Source: Lonepinella sp042468235
Lineage (GTDB): Bacteria; Pseudomonadota; Gammaproteobacteria; Enterobacterales; Pasteurellaceae
DNA length: 64,000 nucleotides
Assembly (NCBI RefSeq): GCF_042468235.1
Contig: NZ_CP170386.1
Coordinates: forward strand, 868,001-932,000
Direction of reading: 5' to 3'
Each line of letters begins with the position of its first letter. Position 1 is the first letter of the stretch. Of this stretch, positions 26,246 to 34,575 are shown piece by piece. The notes beneath the pieces are model-generated. The model had not been told where the DNA came from and did not search any database. It saw only the letters and a list, made by a program, of their open reading frames with translations. The position numbers were made by a program, and so were the translations under genes.

Positions 26246-27124
26246 TTATTGAGCGACTTGTTTTGCCAAAGCAAAATTACCTAAAGTAGCCGAACCATTT
26301 TCCGCTACCGCAGGGATAACAATATATTCATTCAAATCAGGTACTGGCACATAGCCATTTAACAGTTCAGCAAATTGCTTACGAACGCGTTGCAACATGT
26401 GATGTTGAGCCATGACACCACCGCCAAATACAATCACTTGTGGACGATATAATAGGGTCGCTTGTAAGGCAGCTTGTGCAATATAATAGGCTTGAATATC
26501 CCAAATATCAGAATCTTGAGCAATTAATTCGCCACGAATACCAGAACGAGCTTCTAACGATGGACCAGCAGACAAACCCTCTAAACAATTTTTATGGAAA
26601 GGACAGGTACCGTAAAAACCTTTAGCTTGATCTTGTGGATGTAACGCCACTAAAACGTGACCTGCTTCGGTATGACCAATCCCCCCAACAAATTCACCAT
26701 GTTGAATAGCACCCGCACCAATGCCCGTGCCAATCGTATAATAAACTAAACTCGTCACATTTTTACGGACAAGGATTTCACCAAAAGCAGATGAATTAAC
26801 ATCTGTGGTAAAATAAAAAGGTACGTTAACCGATTTCTTAATGGTTCCTACTAAATCTACATTTGCCCAGTTTGGCTTTGGTGTGGTGGTAATATAACCG
26901 TAGGTTGGTGAATTTTTATCAATATCAATCGGACCAAATGAACCAATCCCAATACCTTGTAAACGATCTGCATAACGTTGGAAAAAAGCGACTGTTTGAG
27001 CGAGAGTTTCATCTGGTGTTGTAGTTGGAAATTGTACTTTTTCCACTACGTTAAACTGCTCATCCCCCACTGCACAAATAAATTTTGTGCCGCCAGCTTC
27101 AAGGCTGCCATATAATTTTGTCAT
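26246..27124 (-). CDS. scrK: Fructokinase, ROK family
   Basis: 292 residues. ROK-family sugar kinase: the phosphate loop is GSLEAGGTKFICAVG at the start, the catalytic region is GIGIGSFGPIDID, and the zinc-binding stretch is CPFHKNCLEGLSAGPS near residue 175-190, preceded by GGIGHTEAGH. These are the features of ROK fructokinases, which phosphorylate the fructose freed from sucrose 6-phosphate. It follows the PTS gene on the same strand, separated by a repeat (27159-27234). Mak-type manno/fructokinase is an alternative name. Confidence 0.85.
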   Translation of the reverse strand: MTKLYGSLEAGGTKFICAVGDEQFNVVEKVQFPTTTPDETLAQTVAFFQRYADRLQGIGIGSFGPIDIDKNSPTYGYITTTPKPNWANVDLVGTIKKSVNVPFYFTTDVNSSAFGEILVRKNVTSLVYYTIGTGIGAGAIQHGEFVGGIGHTEAGHVLVALHPQDQAKGFYGTCPFHKNCLEGLSAGPSLEARSGIRGELIAQDSDIWDIQAYYIAQAALQATLLYRPQVIVFGGGVMAQHHMLQRVRKQFAELLNGYVPVPDLNEYIVIPAVAENGSATLGNFALAKQVAQ

Positions 27125-27158
27125 AATTAATTCTCTTTATTCTACTGTTACAAATAAC

Positions 27159-27234
27159 GTAGGGGCGAACCCATTTGTTCGCCCACAAATTATACTTGAT
27201 TAATCAATGGGCAGACATATCGATCCAACCCTAC
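27159..27234. repeat. Degenerate member of the GTAGGGGCG palindromic repeat family
   Basis: Left arm 27159-27186 begins GTAGGGGCGAAC and ends TTCGCCCAC; right arm 27208-27234 (TGGGCAGACATATCG to CCTAC) is a decayed inverted copy. It fills the gap between the PTS gene and the fructokinase gene in the sucrose operon, as 8618-8701 does in the trp operon. Confidence 0.65.
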
Positions 27235-27243
27235 AAATTAATG

Positions 27244-29166
27244 TTATTTTACTACTTTCAAGAAATTATCACCATGGGCAACATTTCCTTGAGCAATACC
27301 TTTGACTGCACTAAATTGATCTGTATTGGTAATAATCAACACTGTAGTGTGATCGAATCCAGCTGCCGCAATTTTAGCTAAATCAAAGTTGGCTAAAGGT
27401 GTACCCGCTTTTACTTTATCACCTACTTTTACCAATGGCTCAAAACCGTCACCTTTCATTTTCACCGTATCAATACCGATATGGATTAAAATTTCTGTGC
27501 CATTTGTTGTTTTTAAACCATAAGCATGACCCGTACCATGAACAATTTCAACCACCGCATCGGCTGGAGCATAAGCCACGCCTTCGGTTGGTTTCACCGC
27601 TAGACCATCGCCCATTACGCCAGATGAAAAAACAGGATCATTCACATTTTCTAAAGCAACAATTTCACCTGTCATTGGAGCAAGTAAGATTTCCTCTACA
27701 GGTTTACTTGCCACCGCTGCAGGGGTTTCAACTGCGGTGTTTTTTTCTTCTGTTTTTGGTTTAACCTTTTTCTCTGTTGGCTTTTCATCTTCATAGCCAA
27801 ACATATAGGTCAACGCAAAGGCTACGGCTGTGGTTGACAACACCATAATGACATAAGACAGAATTTGCCCATTAAGATAAAGTAATGAACCTGGAATAAT
27901 GGTAATACCAAAGCCCGTACCTGCAAGCCCTAAAATGGAAGCTAAACAACCACCAAATGCCCCTGCAATTAAACCCATAATAAATGGTTTACCATAGCGT
28001 AAATTAACCCCGAAGATCGCAGGTTCAGTAATTCCTAACCCTGCAGAAAGGGCGGCTGGATAAGCCAAGGCTTTTAATTTCAAGGATTTGGTTTTGAAAC
28101 CTACAGCTAAGGTTGCCCCTGCTTGAGCTGTCATCGCCGCTGTGATAATCGCATTAAATGGATCTTGTCCGTCTGCAGCAATAAGTTGAGATTCAAGCAA
28201 GTTGAAAATATGATGTACACCAGTAACAACGATGACTTGATGCACCCCACCAATAATCAATCCTGAAATACCATAAGGCAAGGCTAATAAGAATTTGGTG
28301 CCTGCTAATACATAGTTTTCCACAGTATGGAAAATCGGACCAATCACCAATAAGGCTAAAATAGACATCACTAAAAACGTGGTAAATGGCACCACTAATA
28401 ATGCTAATACATCAGGCACTCTTTTGCTAAACCATTGCTCAAATTTCGCCCCAATTAAACCCACGAAAAACGCAGGCAACACGGAGTTTTGATAGCCCAC
28501 CACAGGAATAAAATCAAAGAAGTAAATCGGTTCAGCACCACCAGAAGCAACAGCCCACGCATTTGGTAAAGCAGGACTTACCATCATTAACCCTAAAACT
28601 AACCCAATCACAGGATTGCCACCGAATACACGGAAAGCCGACCAACAAATTAATGCAGGGAAGAAAATAAAGGCAGTGTCTGTTAATACTTGGGTATAAA
28701 TATAGAAATGTGAAGCAGAAAAAGCAGCGGAGGTTGTGCCGAAAAGGCTCAAGATCGCATCATTGTTAATGGCTCCACGCACCCCCATAAATAAACCTGT
28801 TGCAACGATTGCTGGTAACAATGGCACGAAAACATCACCAAAAGTACGAATCGCACGTTTAAACCAATGCCCTTGTGGTTGAGCTGGTGCGGCAGTTTGT
28901 GTCGTTTGGTTTGAACCACCATTTAATGCCATTACTTCCGCATAAATTTTGTTTACTGTCCCTGTCCCCAAAATAATTTGATATTGTCCTGAATTAAAGA
29001 ATGCTCCTTTGACTTTATCCAAGTCTTCGATAGTATCTTTATCAATTTTTGACTCATCTTTTACCATAATACGTAAACGAGTCGCACAATGTGCAAAACT
29101 TTGCACGTTGTCAAAGCCTCCAATGGCTTCGACAATTTTCTTTGCAATTTCTGTATCATTCATCAT
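27244..29166 (-). CDS. scrA: Sucrose-type PTS transporter, fused EIIB-EIIC-EIIA
   Basis: 640 residues. EIIB is at about 5-85, with the phosphorylated cysteine C27 (FAHCATRLRI). EIIC, about 110-455, is the membrane channel. A Lys/Glu/Pro-rich linker leads to EIIA of the glucose type (about 490-625; TEILIHIGIDTVKMKG holds the active histidine). Sucrose EIIs of enterobacteria usually lack EIIA; the B-C-A order is like beta-glucoside transporters. The neighbouring sucrose-6-phosphate hydrolase and fructokinase genes point to sucrose. The start could be M1 or M2. Confidence 0.83.
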   Translation of the reverse strand: MMNDTEIAKKIVEAIGGFDNVQSFAHCATRLRIMVKDESKIDKDTIEDLDKVKGAFFNSGQYQIILGTGTVNKIYAEVMALNGGSNQTTQTAAPAQPQGHWFKRAIRTFGDVFVPLLPAIVATGLFMGVRGAINNDAILSLFGTTSAAFSASHFYIYTQVLTDTAFIFFPALICWSAFRVFGGNPVIGLVLGLMMVSPALPNAWAVASGGAEPIYFFDFIPVVGYQNSVLPAFFVGLIGAKFEQWFSKRVPDVLALLVVPFTTFLVMSILALLVIGPIFHTVENYVLAGTKFLLALPYGISGLIIGGVHQVIVVTGVHHIFNLLESQLIAADGQDPFNAIITAAMTAQAGATLAVGFKTKSLKLKALAYPAALSAGLGITEPAIFGVNLRYGKPFIMGLIAGAFGGCLASILGLAGTGFGITIIPGSLLYLNGQILSYVIMVLSTTAVAFALTYMFGYEDEKPTEKKVKPKTEEKNTAVETPAAVASKPVEEILLAPMTGEIVALENVNDPVFSSGVMGDGLAVKPTEGVAYAPADAVVEIVHGTGHAYGLKTTNGTEILIHIGIDTVKMKGDGFEPLVKVGDKVKAGTPLANFDLAKIAAAGFDHTTVLIITNTDQFSAVKGIAQGNVAHGDNFLKVVK

Positions 29167-29231
29167 TGCAAAATCTCCATAAGATAAGGGTTAATAAACT
29201 TCGCTCACTTTATCATTTTTTGCTGACAAAT

Positions 29232-29254
29232 TAAACGAATATTTATTCGGTTTA
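29232..29254. promoter_or_regulatory. Candidate operator between scrA and scrB
   Basis: TAAACGAAT (29232-29240) faces ATTCGGTTTA (29245-29254), an inverted repeat with one extra base in the right arm. It sits centrally between the divergent sucrose genes, where a LacI-type ScrR would bind. No regulator gene is adjacent; this is a weak, position-based call. Confidence 0.35.
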
Positions 29255-29328
29255 TCCTGTCAAATATTGCTTTTTCAAAAGCTAAATATTCGGTACTATA
29301 CAAGGAAATATCATCATTGGAGAGAATT

Positions 29329-30762
29329 ATGGCATTTACTACAGAACAACGTTATCGTGCTTATGCTGACTGGTCAGCGGAGTATATCGAAAAAATTAAA
29401 AAAAACACCGCACTTTCACCGTGGCGAACACATTTCCATATTGAAACTCCACACGGCTTACTCAACGATCCGAACGGTTTTTCCTATTTTAATGGTAAAT
29501 TCACCTTGTTTTACCAATATTTTCCTTTCGGTGCCGCTCATGGCTTAAAATCTTGGGTACACACGGAAAGCACTGATCTTGTGCATTTCAAAGAAACTGG
29601 CACCGTCATGTATCCCGATACCCCTTTAGATAGTCATGGTGCTTACTCAGGTTCCGCCATGCAATTCGGTGATAAATTATTTCTCTTTTACACGGGCAAT
29701 GTACGTGATGAAAATTGGGTGCGTCACCCTTATCAAATTGGGGCGTTAATGGATCAGAAAGGCAACATTGAAAAGCTCAATAAAATACTCATTGAGCAAC
29801 CTGATGATGTTACCGATCATTTCCGTGACCCTCAAATTTTTGATTATCATGGACAATATTATGCCATTGTGGGCGGTCAAAATTTAGCGAAAAAAGGTAT
29901 TATTAAGCTCTACAAAGCACGTAATAATGACTACCAGCAATGGGATTACGTCAATGATCTTGATTTTGCCAATGATAACACTGCCTATATGATGGAATGC
30001 CCGAATATTGTTTTTGTCGCTGACAAGCCAGTCTTAATCTATTGTCCGCAAGGCTTAGATAAGTCCGTGTTGGATTATCAAAATATTTATCCAAATATAT
30101 TCAAAATCGGTGATAATCTTGATGTAGAACAAGCAAAACTCATCAATCCTACCCCATTACAACAATTAGATTACGGCTTTGAATGTTACGCGACACAAGC
30201 CTTTAATGCCCCTGATGGTCGAGCGTTATGTATCAGTTGGCTAGCCTTGCCAGATATGGAATATCCAACGGATAAATATGATTATCAAGGCTGCCTTTCT
30301 TTAGTTAAACAGCTTTCTATTAAGAATGGCAAATTATGTCAAAATCCTGTGGCAGGCATGGTGAATTTGAGAACCACCCAAGCTACTTTTGCTGAACGAC
30401 AACACACCAATAATATTTACGAATTAGAACTCAATTTCGCACAAAATACTTGTCATGAAATAGTATTAATGGCGGATAAAAATGGTAACGGATTAACTAT
30501 TATCGTTGATACCACTAAAGGTGAAATCATTGTAGATCGCTCAAACTGCGGTGAAAAATTTGCAGAAAAATTTGGTACCGTTCGCTCTTGTCAAATTGAA
30601 AAACAAGCAACTACGGCTCGTATTTTTATAGATAAATCAGTGTTTGAAATCTTTATCAATGGCGGTGAAAAGGTCTTTTCTGGACGTGTTTTTCCGAATG
30701 CAGAGCAAACAGGAATTACCATTAAACAAGGCAATCCAACGGGCTATTTATATCAACTATAA
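29329..30762 (+). CDS. scrB: Sucrose-6-phosphate hydrolase (GH32)
   Basis: 477 residues from ATG 29329, which has GGAGAG just upstream; a frame four codons longer begins at 29317. The GH32 motifs are clear: LLNDPNGF (nucleophile aspartate), FRDPQIF (stabiliser) and MECPNI (acid/base glutamate). A beta-sandwich domain follows (about 340-477). It splits sucrose 6-phosphate into glucose 6-phosphate and fructose. It is divergent from scrA and completes the module with the fructokinase. Confidence 0.92.
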   Translation: MAFTTEQRYRAYADWSAEYIEKIKKNTALSPWRTHFHIETPHGLLNDPNGFSYFNGKFTLFYQYFPFGAAHGLKSWVHTESTDLVHFKETGTVMYPDTPLDSHGAYSGSAMQFGDKLFLFYTGNVRDENWVRHPYQIGALMDQKGNIEKLNKILIEQPDDVTDHFRDPQIFDYHGQYYAIVGGQNLAKKGIIKLYKARNNDYQQWDYVNDLDFANDNTAYMMECPNIVFVADKPVLIYCPQGLDKSVLDYQNIYPNIFKIGDNLDVEQAKLINPTPLQQLDYGFECYATQAFNAPDGRALCISWLALPDMEYPTDKYDYQGCLSLVKQLSIKNGKLCQNPVAGMVNLRTTQATFAERQHTNNIYELELNFAQNTCHEIVLMADKNGNGLTIIVDTTKGEIIVDRSNCGEKFAEKFGTVRSCQIEKQATTARIFIDKSVFEIFINGGEKVFSGRVFPNAEQTGITIKQGNPTGYLYQL

Positions 30763-30782
30763 TGTAGATCTAAGTAAGTATA

Positions 30783-30803
30783 GGGTGCATTTTACTTGCA
30801 CCC
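30783..30803 (+). terminator. Terminator after scrB
   Basis: GGGTGCA (30783-30789) pairs with TGCACCC (30797-30803), 7-base loop, flanked by TATA on both sides. It lies between convergent scrB and gloB and is followed by TTATATCTTG. Confidence 0.65.
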
Positions 30804-30814
30804 TTATATCTTGA

Positions 30815-31516
30815 TTAAAATTTATCTTTATCTTGTCTAAACTTAATAAATTGTGGTAAATCTTCTGCCTGCAAAAATGGATTAATTTCCTTTTCTAACA
30901 ATAAAGTCGTTGGCATACTCGGCAACCCTTGTTTTCTCAAGGATTCAACCAAAACTTTATGCTTTTGCACCGCACTTTTATCTTCTAATACGGTTTCTGC
31001 AAACGCTAAATTCGCTAAGGTATATTCGTGTCCAGCACAAATCAACGTATCATCAGGCAAGGCTTTTAAGCGTTGAATAGATTCAAACATCTGCTGATAA
31101 TCCCCCGTAAACACTCGACCACAACCCGCTGAAAATAAACAATCACCACAAAATAAATGACCGTCAACCAAAAAACTCACATGATTTGTCGTATGCCCTC
31201 CCGTTGGAATGACTTCAATGTGATAATCATTTAATTCAATTTTCCCCCTATCCACTACTTGCGTTAAGCCCAAATACGCACATTCAGTTGGACCAATAAT
31301 CGGCACATCAGGAAAATAGCGTTTAAATTCTGTCACACCAGCAACATGGTCATTATGGTTATGGGTTAAGAAAAGTGCGGTAATTTTATAGGGATTTTGT
31401 TCAAAAAATGATAAGATAGGCTTAATTTCAGGAATATCGATCACAATTATCGATAAATTATCTCGTGAATAAAGCCAAATATAGTTATCATTACGGGCAG
31501 GAATTGCTTTTAACAT
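30815..31516 (-). CDS. gloB: Hydroxyacylglutathione hydrolase (glyoxalase II)
   Basis: 233 residues from ATG 31514-31516, preceded by GAGAGA; the frame to 31546 would intrude on the divergent gene. Metallo-beta-lactamase fold with THNHNDH as the binuclear metal site, then GGHTTNHVSF, GDCLFSAGCGR and CAGHEYTLANL. It hydrolyses S-lactoylglutathione in methylglyoxal detoxification. Its start lies only 23 bases from that of the divergent methyltransferase gene, as with E. coli gloB and yafS. Confidence 0.94.
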   Translation of the reverse strand: MLKAIPARNDNYIWLYSRDNLSIIVIDIPEIKPILSFFEQNPYKITALFLTHNHNDHVAGVTEFKRYFPDVPIIGPTECAYLGLTQVVDRGKIELNDYHIEVIPTGGHTTNHVSFLVDGHLFCGDCLFSAGCGRVFTGDYQQMFESIQRLKALPDDTLICAGHEYTLANLAFAETVLEDKSAVQKHKVLVESLRKQGLPSMPTTLLLEKEINPFLQAEDLPQFIKFRQDKDKF

Positions 31517-31539
31517 TGTTTCTCTCTCTAAGGTTGAAT

Positions 31540-32247
31540 ATGGCACAAATACGTTGGCAAGCGAAATCAGCGAAAGCGTTTAAATTACCGTCTAGTTGGC
31601 AACAATTACCAAAAGGCGAACAATATTGCGAAACGCTTGGGGATTATTTTGCCAAATTTTCGCCCTTAATAACAGGAAAACAATTAGTTCGCCTAGGTGG
31701 ATTAAGTGCCGAGCTAGAATGTAAAATGTCACTTCCCTATCATTTTGTGCTAAGTCCCGAAATAAATAGTCATTTAACCGCATTATCTAACCGAAACAGC
31801 TATTCTCTAATTCAGGGGGATTTGATTGAATTGCCTTTTGAAAGCCAATCCGTAGATGTTTGTATATCCGCCAACACTCTCAATTTTATACAAGATCCGC
31901 ATCAACTGTTACGGGAAATTCAACGAATTTTAACCGATGATGGTTATTTGTTTTTGTCAATTTTCAACCCTTTTAGCGGATTACTGTTCAAACAAAAAAT
32001 AAATCAACCTCAAAATCCAGCGTTACCGTTCCGCCATTTTTTGCCTTGTCGTATTATTGACTGGTTACATTTACTCAATTTTGAAATTATTCAACAACAA
32101 ACTTTAGGTAATCTGTTTGCGATTGTGGCAAAAAAACAAACCTATCCATTGAGTTTGCAACCACAAAAACAGCGATTTGATCCAAGTAAGATTTTTCAGG
32201 GTGAGCCAGTGGGAGCGTTTCGAGAAGTGGAAAAACATGAGATATAA
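31540..32247 (+). CDS. SAM-dependent methyltransferase YafS-like
   Basis: 235 residues from ATG 31540, with AAGG upstream. A class I methyltransferase core is visible: LVRLGGLSAEL (weak glycine-rich loop), DLIELPFESQSVDVCISANTL (motif II/III) and DDGYLFLSIFNPF. This matches the methyltransferase_11 type of E. coli YafS, which also sits divergently next to gloB. The substrate is unknown. A terminator lies right at its stop codon (32246-32267). Confidence 0.82.
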   Translation: MAQIRWQAKSAKAFKLPSSWQQLPKGEQYCETLGDYFAKFSPLITGKQLVRLGGLSAELECKMSLPYHFVLSPEINSHLTALSNRNSYSLIQGDLIELPFESQSVDVCISANTLNFIQDPHQLLREIQRILTDDGYLFLSIFNPFSGLLFKQKINQPQNPALPFRHFLPCRIIDWLHLLNFEIIQQQTLGNLFAIVAKKQTYPLSLQPQKQRFDPSKIFQGEPVGAFREVEKHEI

Positions 32248-32267
32248 GGTGCGAAAGAACGCACCTT
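32246..32267 (+). terminator. Terminator after the yafS-like gene
   Basis: AAGGTGCG (32246-32253) and CGCACCTT (32260-32267) form an 8-bp stem with a 6-base loop, followed by TTAATCTT; the left arm overlaps the stop codon. It lies between convergent genes. Confidence 0.75.
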
Positions 32268-32273
32268 TTAATC

Positions 32274-32600
32274 TTAAAGACGAGAAATCTGTTCAAAAAT
32301 AGCAGGTGATTTATCTACCATTTTTAATAATAATACCGCTTGTGGGTTAGGTTTAGACTTTCCTTGTTCCCAGCCTTGATATGTCCGTACACTGGTACGT
32401 AATTTTTTGGCAAAAACCGCTTGAGAGAGATTGAGTTTTTCTCGAATAGTTTTTACTTCTGTTGCCGAAATATCTACGGGCTTATCATCTGGTAGTTCTA
32501 ATGTGGTTGTTTTTAGGGTGATTTTGCCTTGCAAGTGTTGTTCTATTTGCAATAACCCTGTCATTAAATCTTCATATAAACTGGTATCTTTACTTGCCAT
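32274..32600 (-). CDS. HigA-type antitoxin, HTH_3 regulator
   Basis: 108 residues. A Cro/C1-type helix-turn-helix lies at about 50-100 (IREKLNLSQAVFAKKLRTSVRTYQGWEQGKSKPN). It begins 13 bases after the toxin gene stops, with AAGGA before its ATG, on the same strand. The toxin-first order is typical of HigBA and NadS-type systems. It would bind the promoter at 32979-33007 and neutralise the upstream toxin. Confidence 0.87.
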   Translation of the reverse strand: MASKDTSLYEDLMTGLLQIEQHLQGKITLKTTTLELPDDKPVDISATEVKTIREKLNLSQAVFAKKLRTSVRTYQGWEQGKSKPNPQAVLLLKMVDKSPAIFEQISRL

Positions 32601-32613
32601 AAATAATCCTTAC

Positions 32614-32949
32614 TTATAATAACGCTTTAATTCGTTCAGCAACAAATTTTAAGTTTTGTTTTTGTTCATTGGTAATATCAGTTTGTTTATTTTTCCCATA
32701 AGCGGTCACAAAATAAATCCGATTTTTAACAACATAGTAATAATAAATAACTCTTGCCCCGCCACGCTTTCCTTTATGGCGTAAGCTATCAGCAATACGC
32801 ACTTTTCTTAATCCGCCTAATCCTGGAATTAATTCACCTTTTTCAGGATTATCCATTAATTCATTTTGAAATAATCTAAATTCTTCATCACTCAAAAACT
32901 CTTTACGATATTCTTCAAAAGGCATTAACTCAATAAATGTTAGTTTCAT
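32614..32949 (-). CDS. HigB/RelE-type toxin
   Basis: 111 residues. The RelE/HigB-like pattern is seen in DEEFRLFQNELMDNPEKGELIPGLGGLRKVRI, SLRHKGKRGGARVIYYYYV and IYFVTAYGKN. Toxins of this group are ribosome-dependent mRNA endonucleases. It looks full length and undamaged. Paired with the HTH antitoxin gene downstream. Confidence 0.87.
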   Translation of the reverse strand: MKLTFIELMPFEEYRKEFLSDEEFRLFQNELMDNPEKGELIPGLGGLRKVRIADSLRHKGKRGGARVIYYYYVVKNRIYFVTAYGKNKQTDITNEQKQNLKFVAERIKALL

Positions 32950-32978
32950 ACAATCCCTATATAAATTACATACTATAA

Positions 32979-33007
32979 ATCATACTCTTTTTGCGTATAG
33001 TTAGCAA
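32979..33007 (-). promoter_or_regulatory. Promoter of the HigBA-type pair, with repeated CATACT half-sites
   Basis: On the minus strand, TTGCTA (33002-33007) and TATGAT (32979-32984) have a 17-base spacer, 30 bases before the toxin ATG. Direct repeats of CATACT on the plus strand at 32969-32974 and 32981-32986, plus an inverted GTATAG at 32995-33000, surround the -10 and may be antitoxin half-sites. Confidence 0.5.
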
Positions 33008-33015
33008 TGATAAAA

Positions 33016-34464
33016 TCAACGCCCAAACACCAACACATTCGCAAATCCTTGCTCTTTCAAATACAACGCCTGCAATTTGCTCATTACTCCTCGTTCGCAA
33101 TACAGTACATAATTTTTACTTTGGTCAAGATTACCAAATTGTGAACTAAGTTTATAAAATGGCATTAATTGTATGGTTTTGCCGTCTAATACCAGCGGTT
33201 TTTCATCGATTTCTTCTGGACTACGAATATCTAAAATCACGTCATTTTCGCCTAACACAGAAACGGTATCCACTTGCACCACATCTTTTTCGGTTTGCTC
33301 GGCAATTTGACGAATATCTAAATATTGTGCATTTTGCACCGCACTTTCTAATACGTTGAAATCAAAATTTTGTTCTTCGGCTTCAATTTTTGCCCGAATC
33401 GCTTTTACCGTTGGATTTTTAGAAATTACCCCACAAAATTCAGGCATGGATTTTGCAATATCGTCCGTGCCGATCTGTTTTGCTATGGCAATAATTTGCT
33501 CTTTATCGTGGGTAATCAATGGTCGTAACACCAACGCACTGGCGGCTTCATCAATCAAACGTAAATTAGTCAGCGTTTGGCTCGATACCTGCCCTAAGGC
33601 TTCCCCCGTAACAATCGCTTCAATAGCAAACCGTTCAGCAACTCGGCTGGCAGCTCGCACCATCATGCGTTTTAACACCACGCCCATTTGCCCGTTATCC
33701 ACTTTTTCCAAAATCTCGCCCACAACTTGCTCAAAATTAATCGCAACAAAGCGTACCTTATGAGAACTGCTATAATGCTGCCAAATATGATACGCCATTT
33801 GTTTCACGCCAATTTCGTGTGCTGCACCGCCAAGGTTGAAAAAGCAATAATGCACACGACTACCACGGCGAATCAGCATATAGCTAGACACACCCGAATC
33901 AAAACCGCCCGAAATCAAGGAAAGCACATCTTCTTGCGTACCTATCGGATAACCGCCAATGCCAGCAAAGCGTTGTTTAATAAAGATTAATTTGTCATTT
34001 TCTACTTCAATTCGCACGGTAACATCAGGATTTTTCAATTTCACTTTGGCAGTTTCAATATGCTGATTTAACCCACCACCCACATAACGCTCAATTTCTA
34101 GCGAACTAAAAGAATGTTGCCCACGGCGTTTGGCTCGTACGCAAAAAGTTTTGCCATTTAGGCTGTCGCCCACTTGTTGCAAAGTTTGCTCAAAAATATT
34201 GTGTAAATCGGTAAACGGTTTTTCTTCCACTTCTAAAAAATGATGGATCCCTGGAATTCGCCCAATTAGCTCAATTAACTGCGGTCGAAATTCTTCATTT
34301 TTTGACCGCACTTCAATAAAATCCCAATGACGAACCACCGCCAATGTATCATCGTGCTTGCTTAACACTTGGCGAATATTGCTAGTTAAAATCTTAATAA
34401 ACCGCTTACGCACGCTGTCGCTTTTAATCATGATTTCAGGGAAAAGTTTGATGATAAATTTCAT
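33016..34464 (-). CDS. thiI: tRNA sulfurtransferase ThiI
   Basis: 482 residues, the full enterobacterial-type length. A ferredoxin-like/THUMP region (about 1-165) binds tRNA, then the PP-loop ATPase SGGFDSGVSS adenylates U8. CGVISKNP holds the first active cysteine. A C-terminal rhodanese domain (about 400-482) has the persulfide cysteine in YCERGVMS. It makes 4-thiouridine in tRNA and supplies sulfur for thiamine thiazole. Confidence 0.96.
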   Translation of the reverse strand: MKFIIKLFPEIMIKSDSVRKRFIKILTSNIRQVLSKHDDTLAVVRHWDFIEVRSKNEEFRPQLIELIGRIPGIHHFLEVEEKPFTDLHNIFEQTLQQVGDSLNGKTFCVRAKRRGQHSFSSLEIERYVGGGLNQHIETAKVKLKNPDVTVRIEVENDKLIFIKQRFAGIGGYPIGTQEDVLSLISGGFDSGVSSYMLIRRGSRVHYCFFNLGGAAHEIGVKQMAYHIWQHYSSSHKVRFVAINFEQVVGEILEKVDNGQMGVVLKRMMVRAASRVAERFAIEAIVTGEALGQVSSQTLTNLRLIDEAASALVLRPLITHDKEQIIAIAKQIGTDDIAKSMPEFCGVISKNPTVKAIRAKIEAEEQNFDFNVLESAVQNAQYLDIRQIAEQTEKDVVQVDTVSVLGENDVILDIRSPEEIDEKPLVLDGKTIQLMPFYKLSSQFGNLDQSKNYVLYCERGVMSKLQALYLKEQGFANVLVFGR

Positions 34465-34575
34465 TGGATTGCTCTTTAAACTAAAAAATTTCGGGCATTA
34501 TACAGGAAATTTTTATATTCGGGAAAAATCAAGTAGAATACTGCTACGCAAAGCCGTTCATTCAAAGGGGACATC

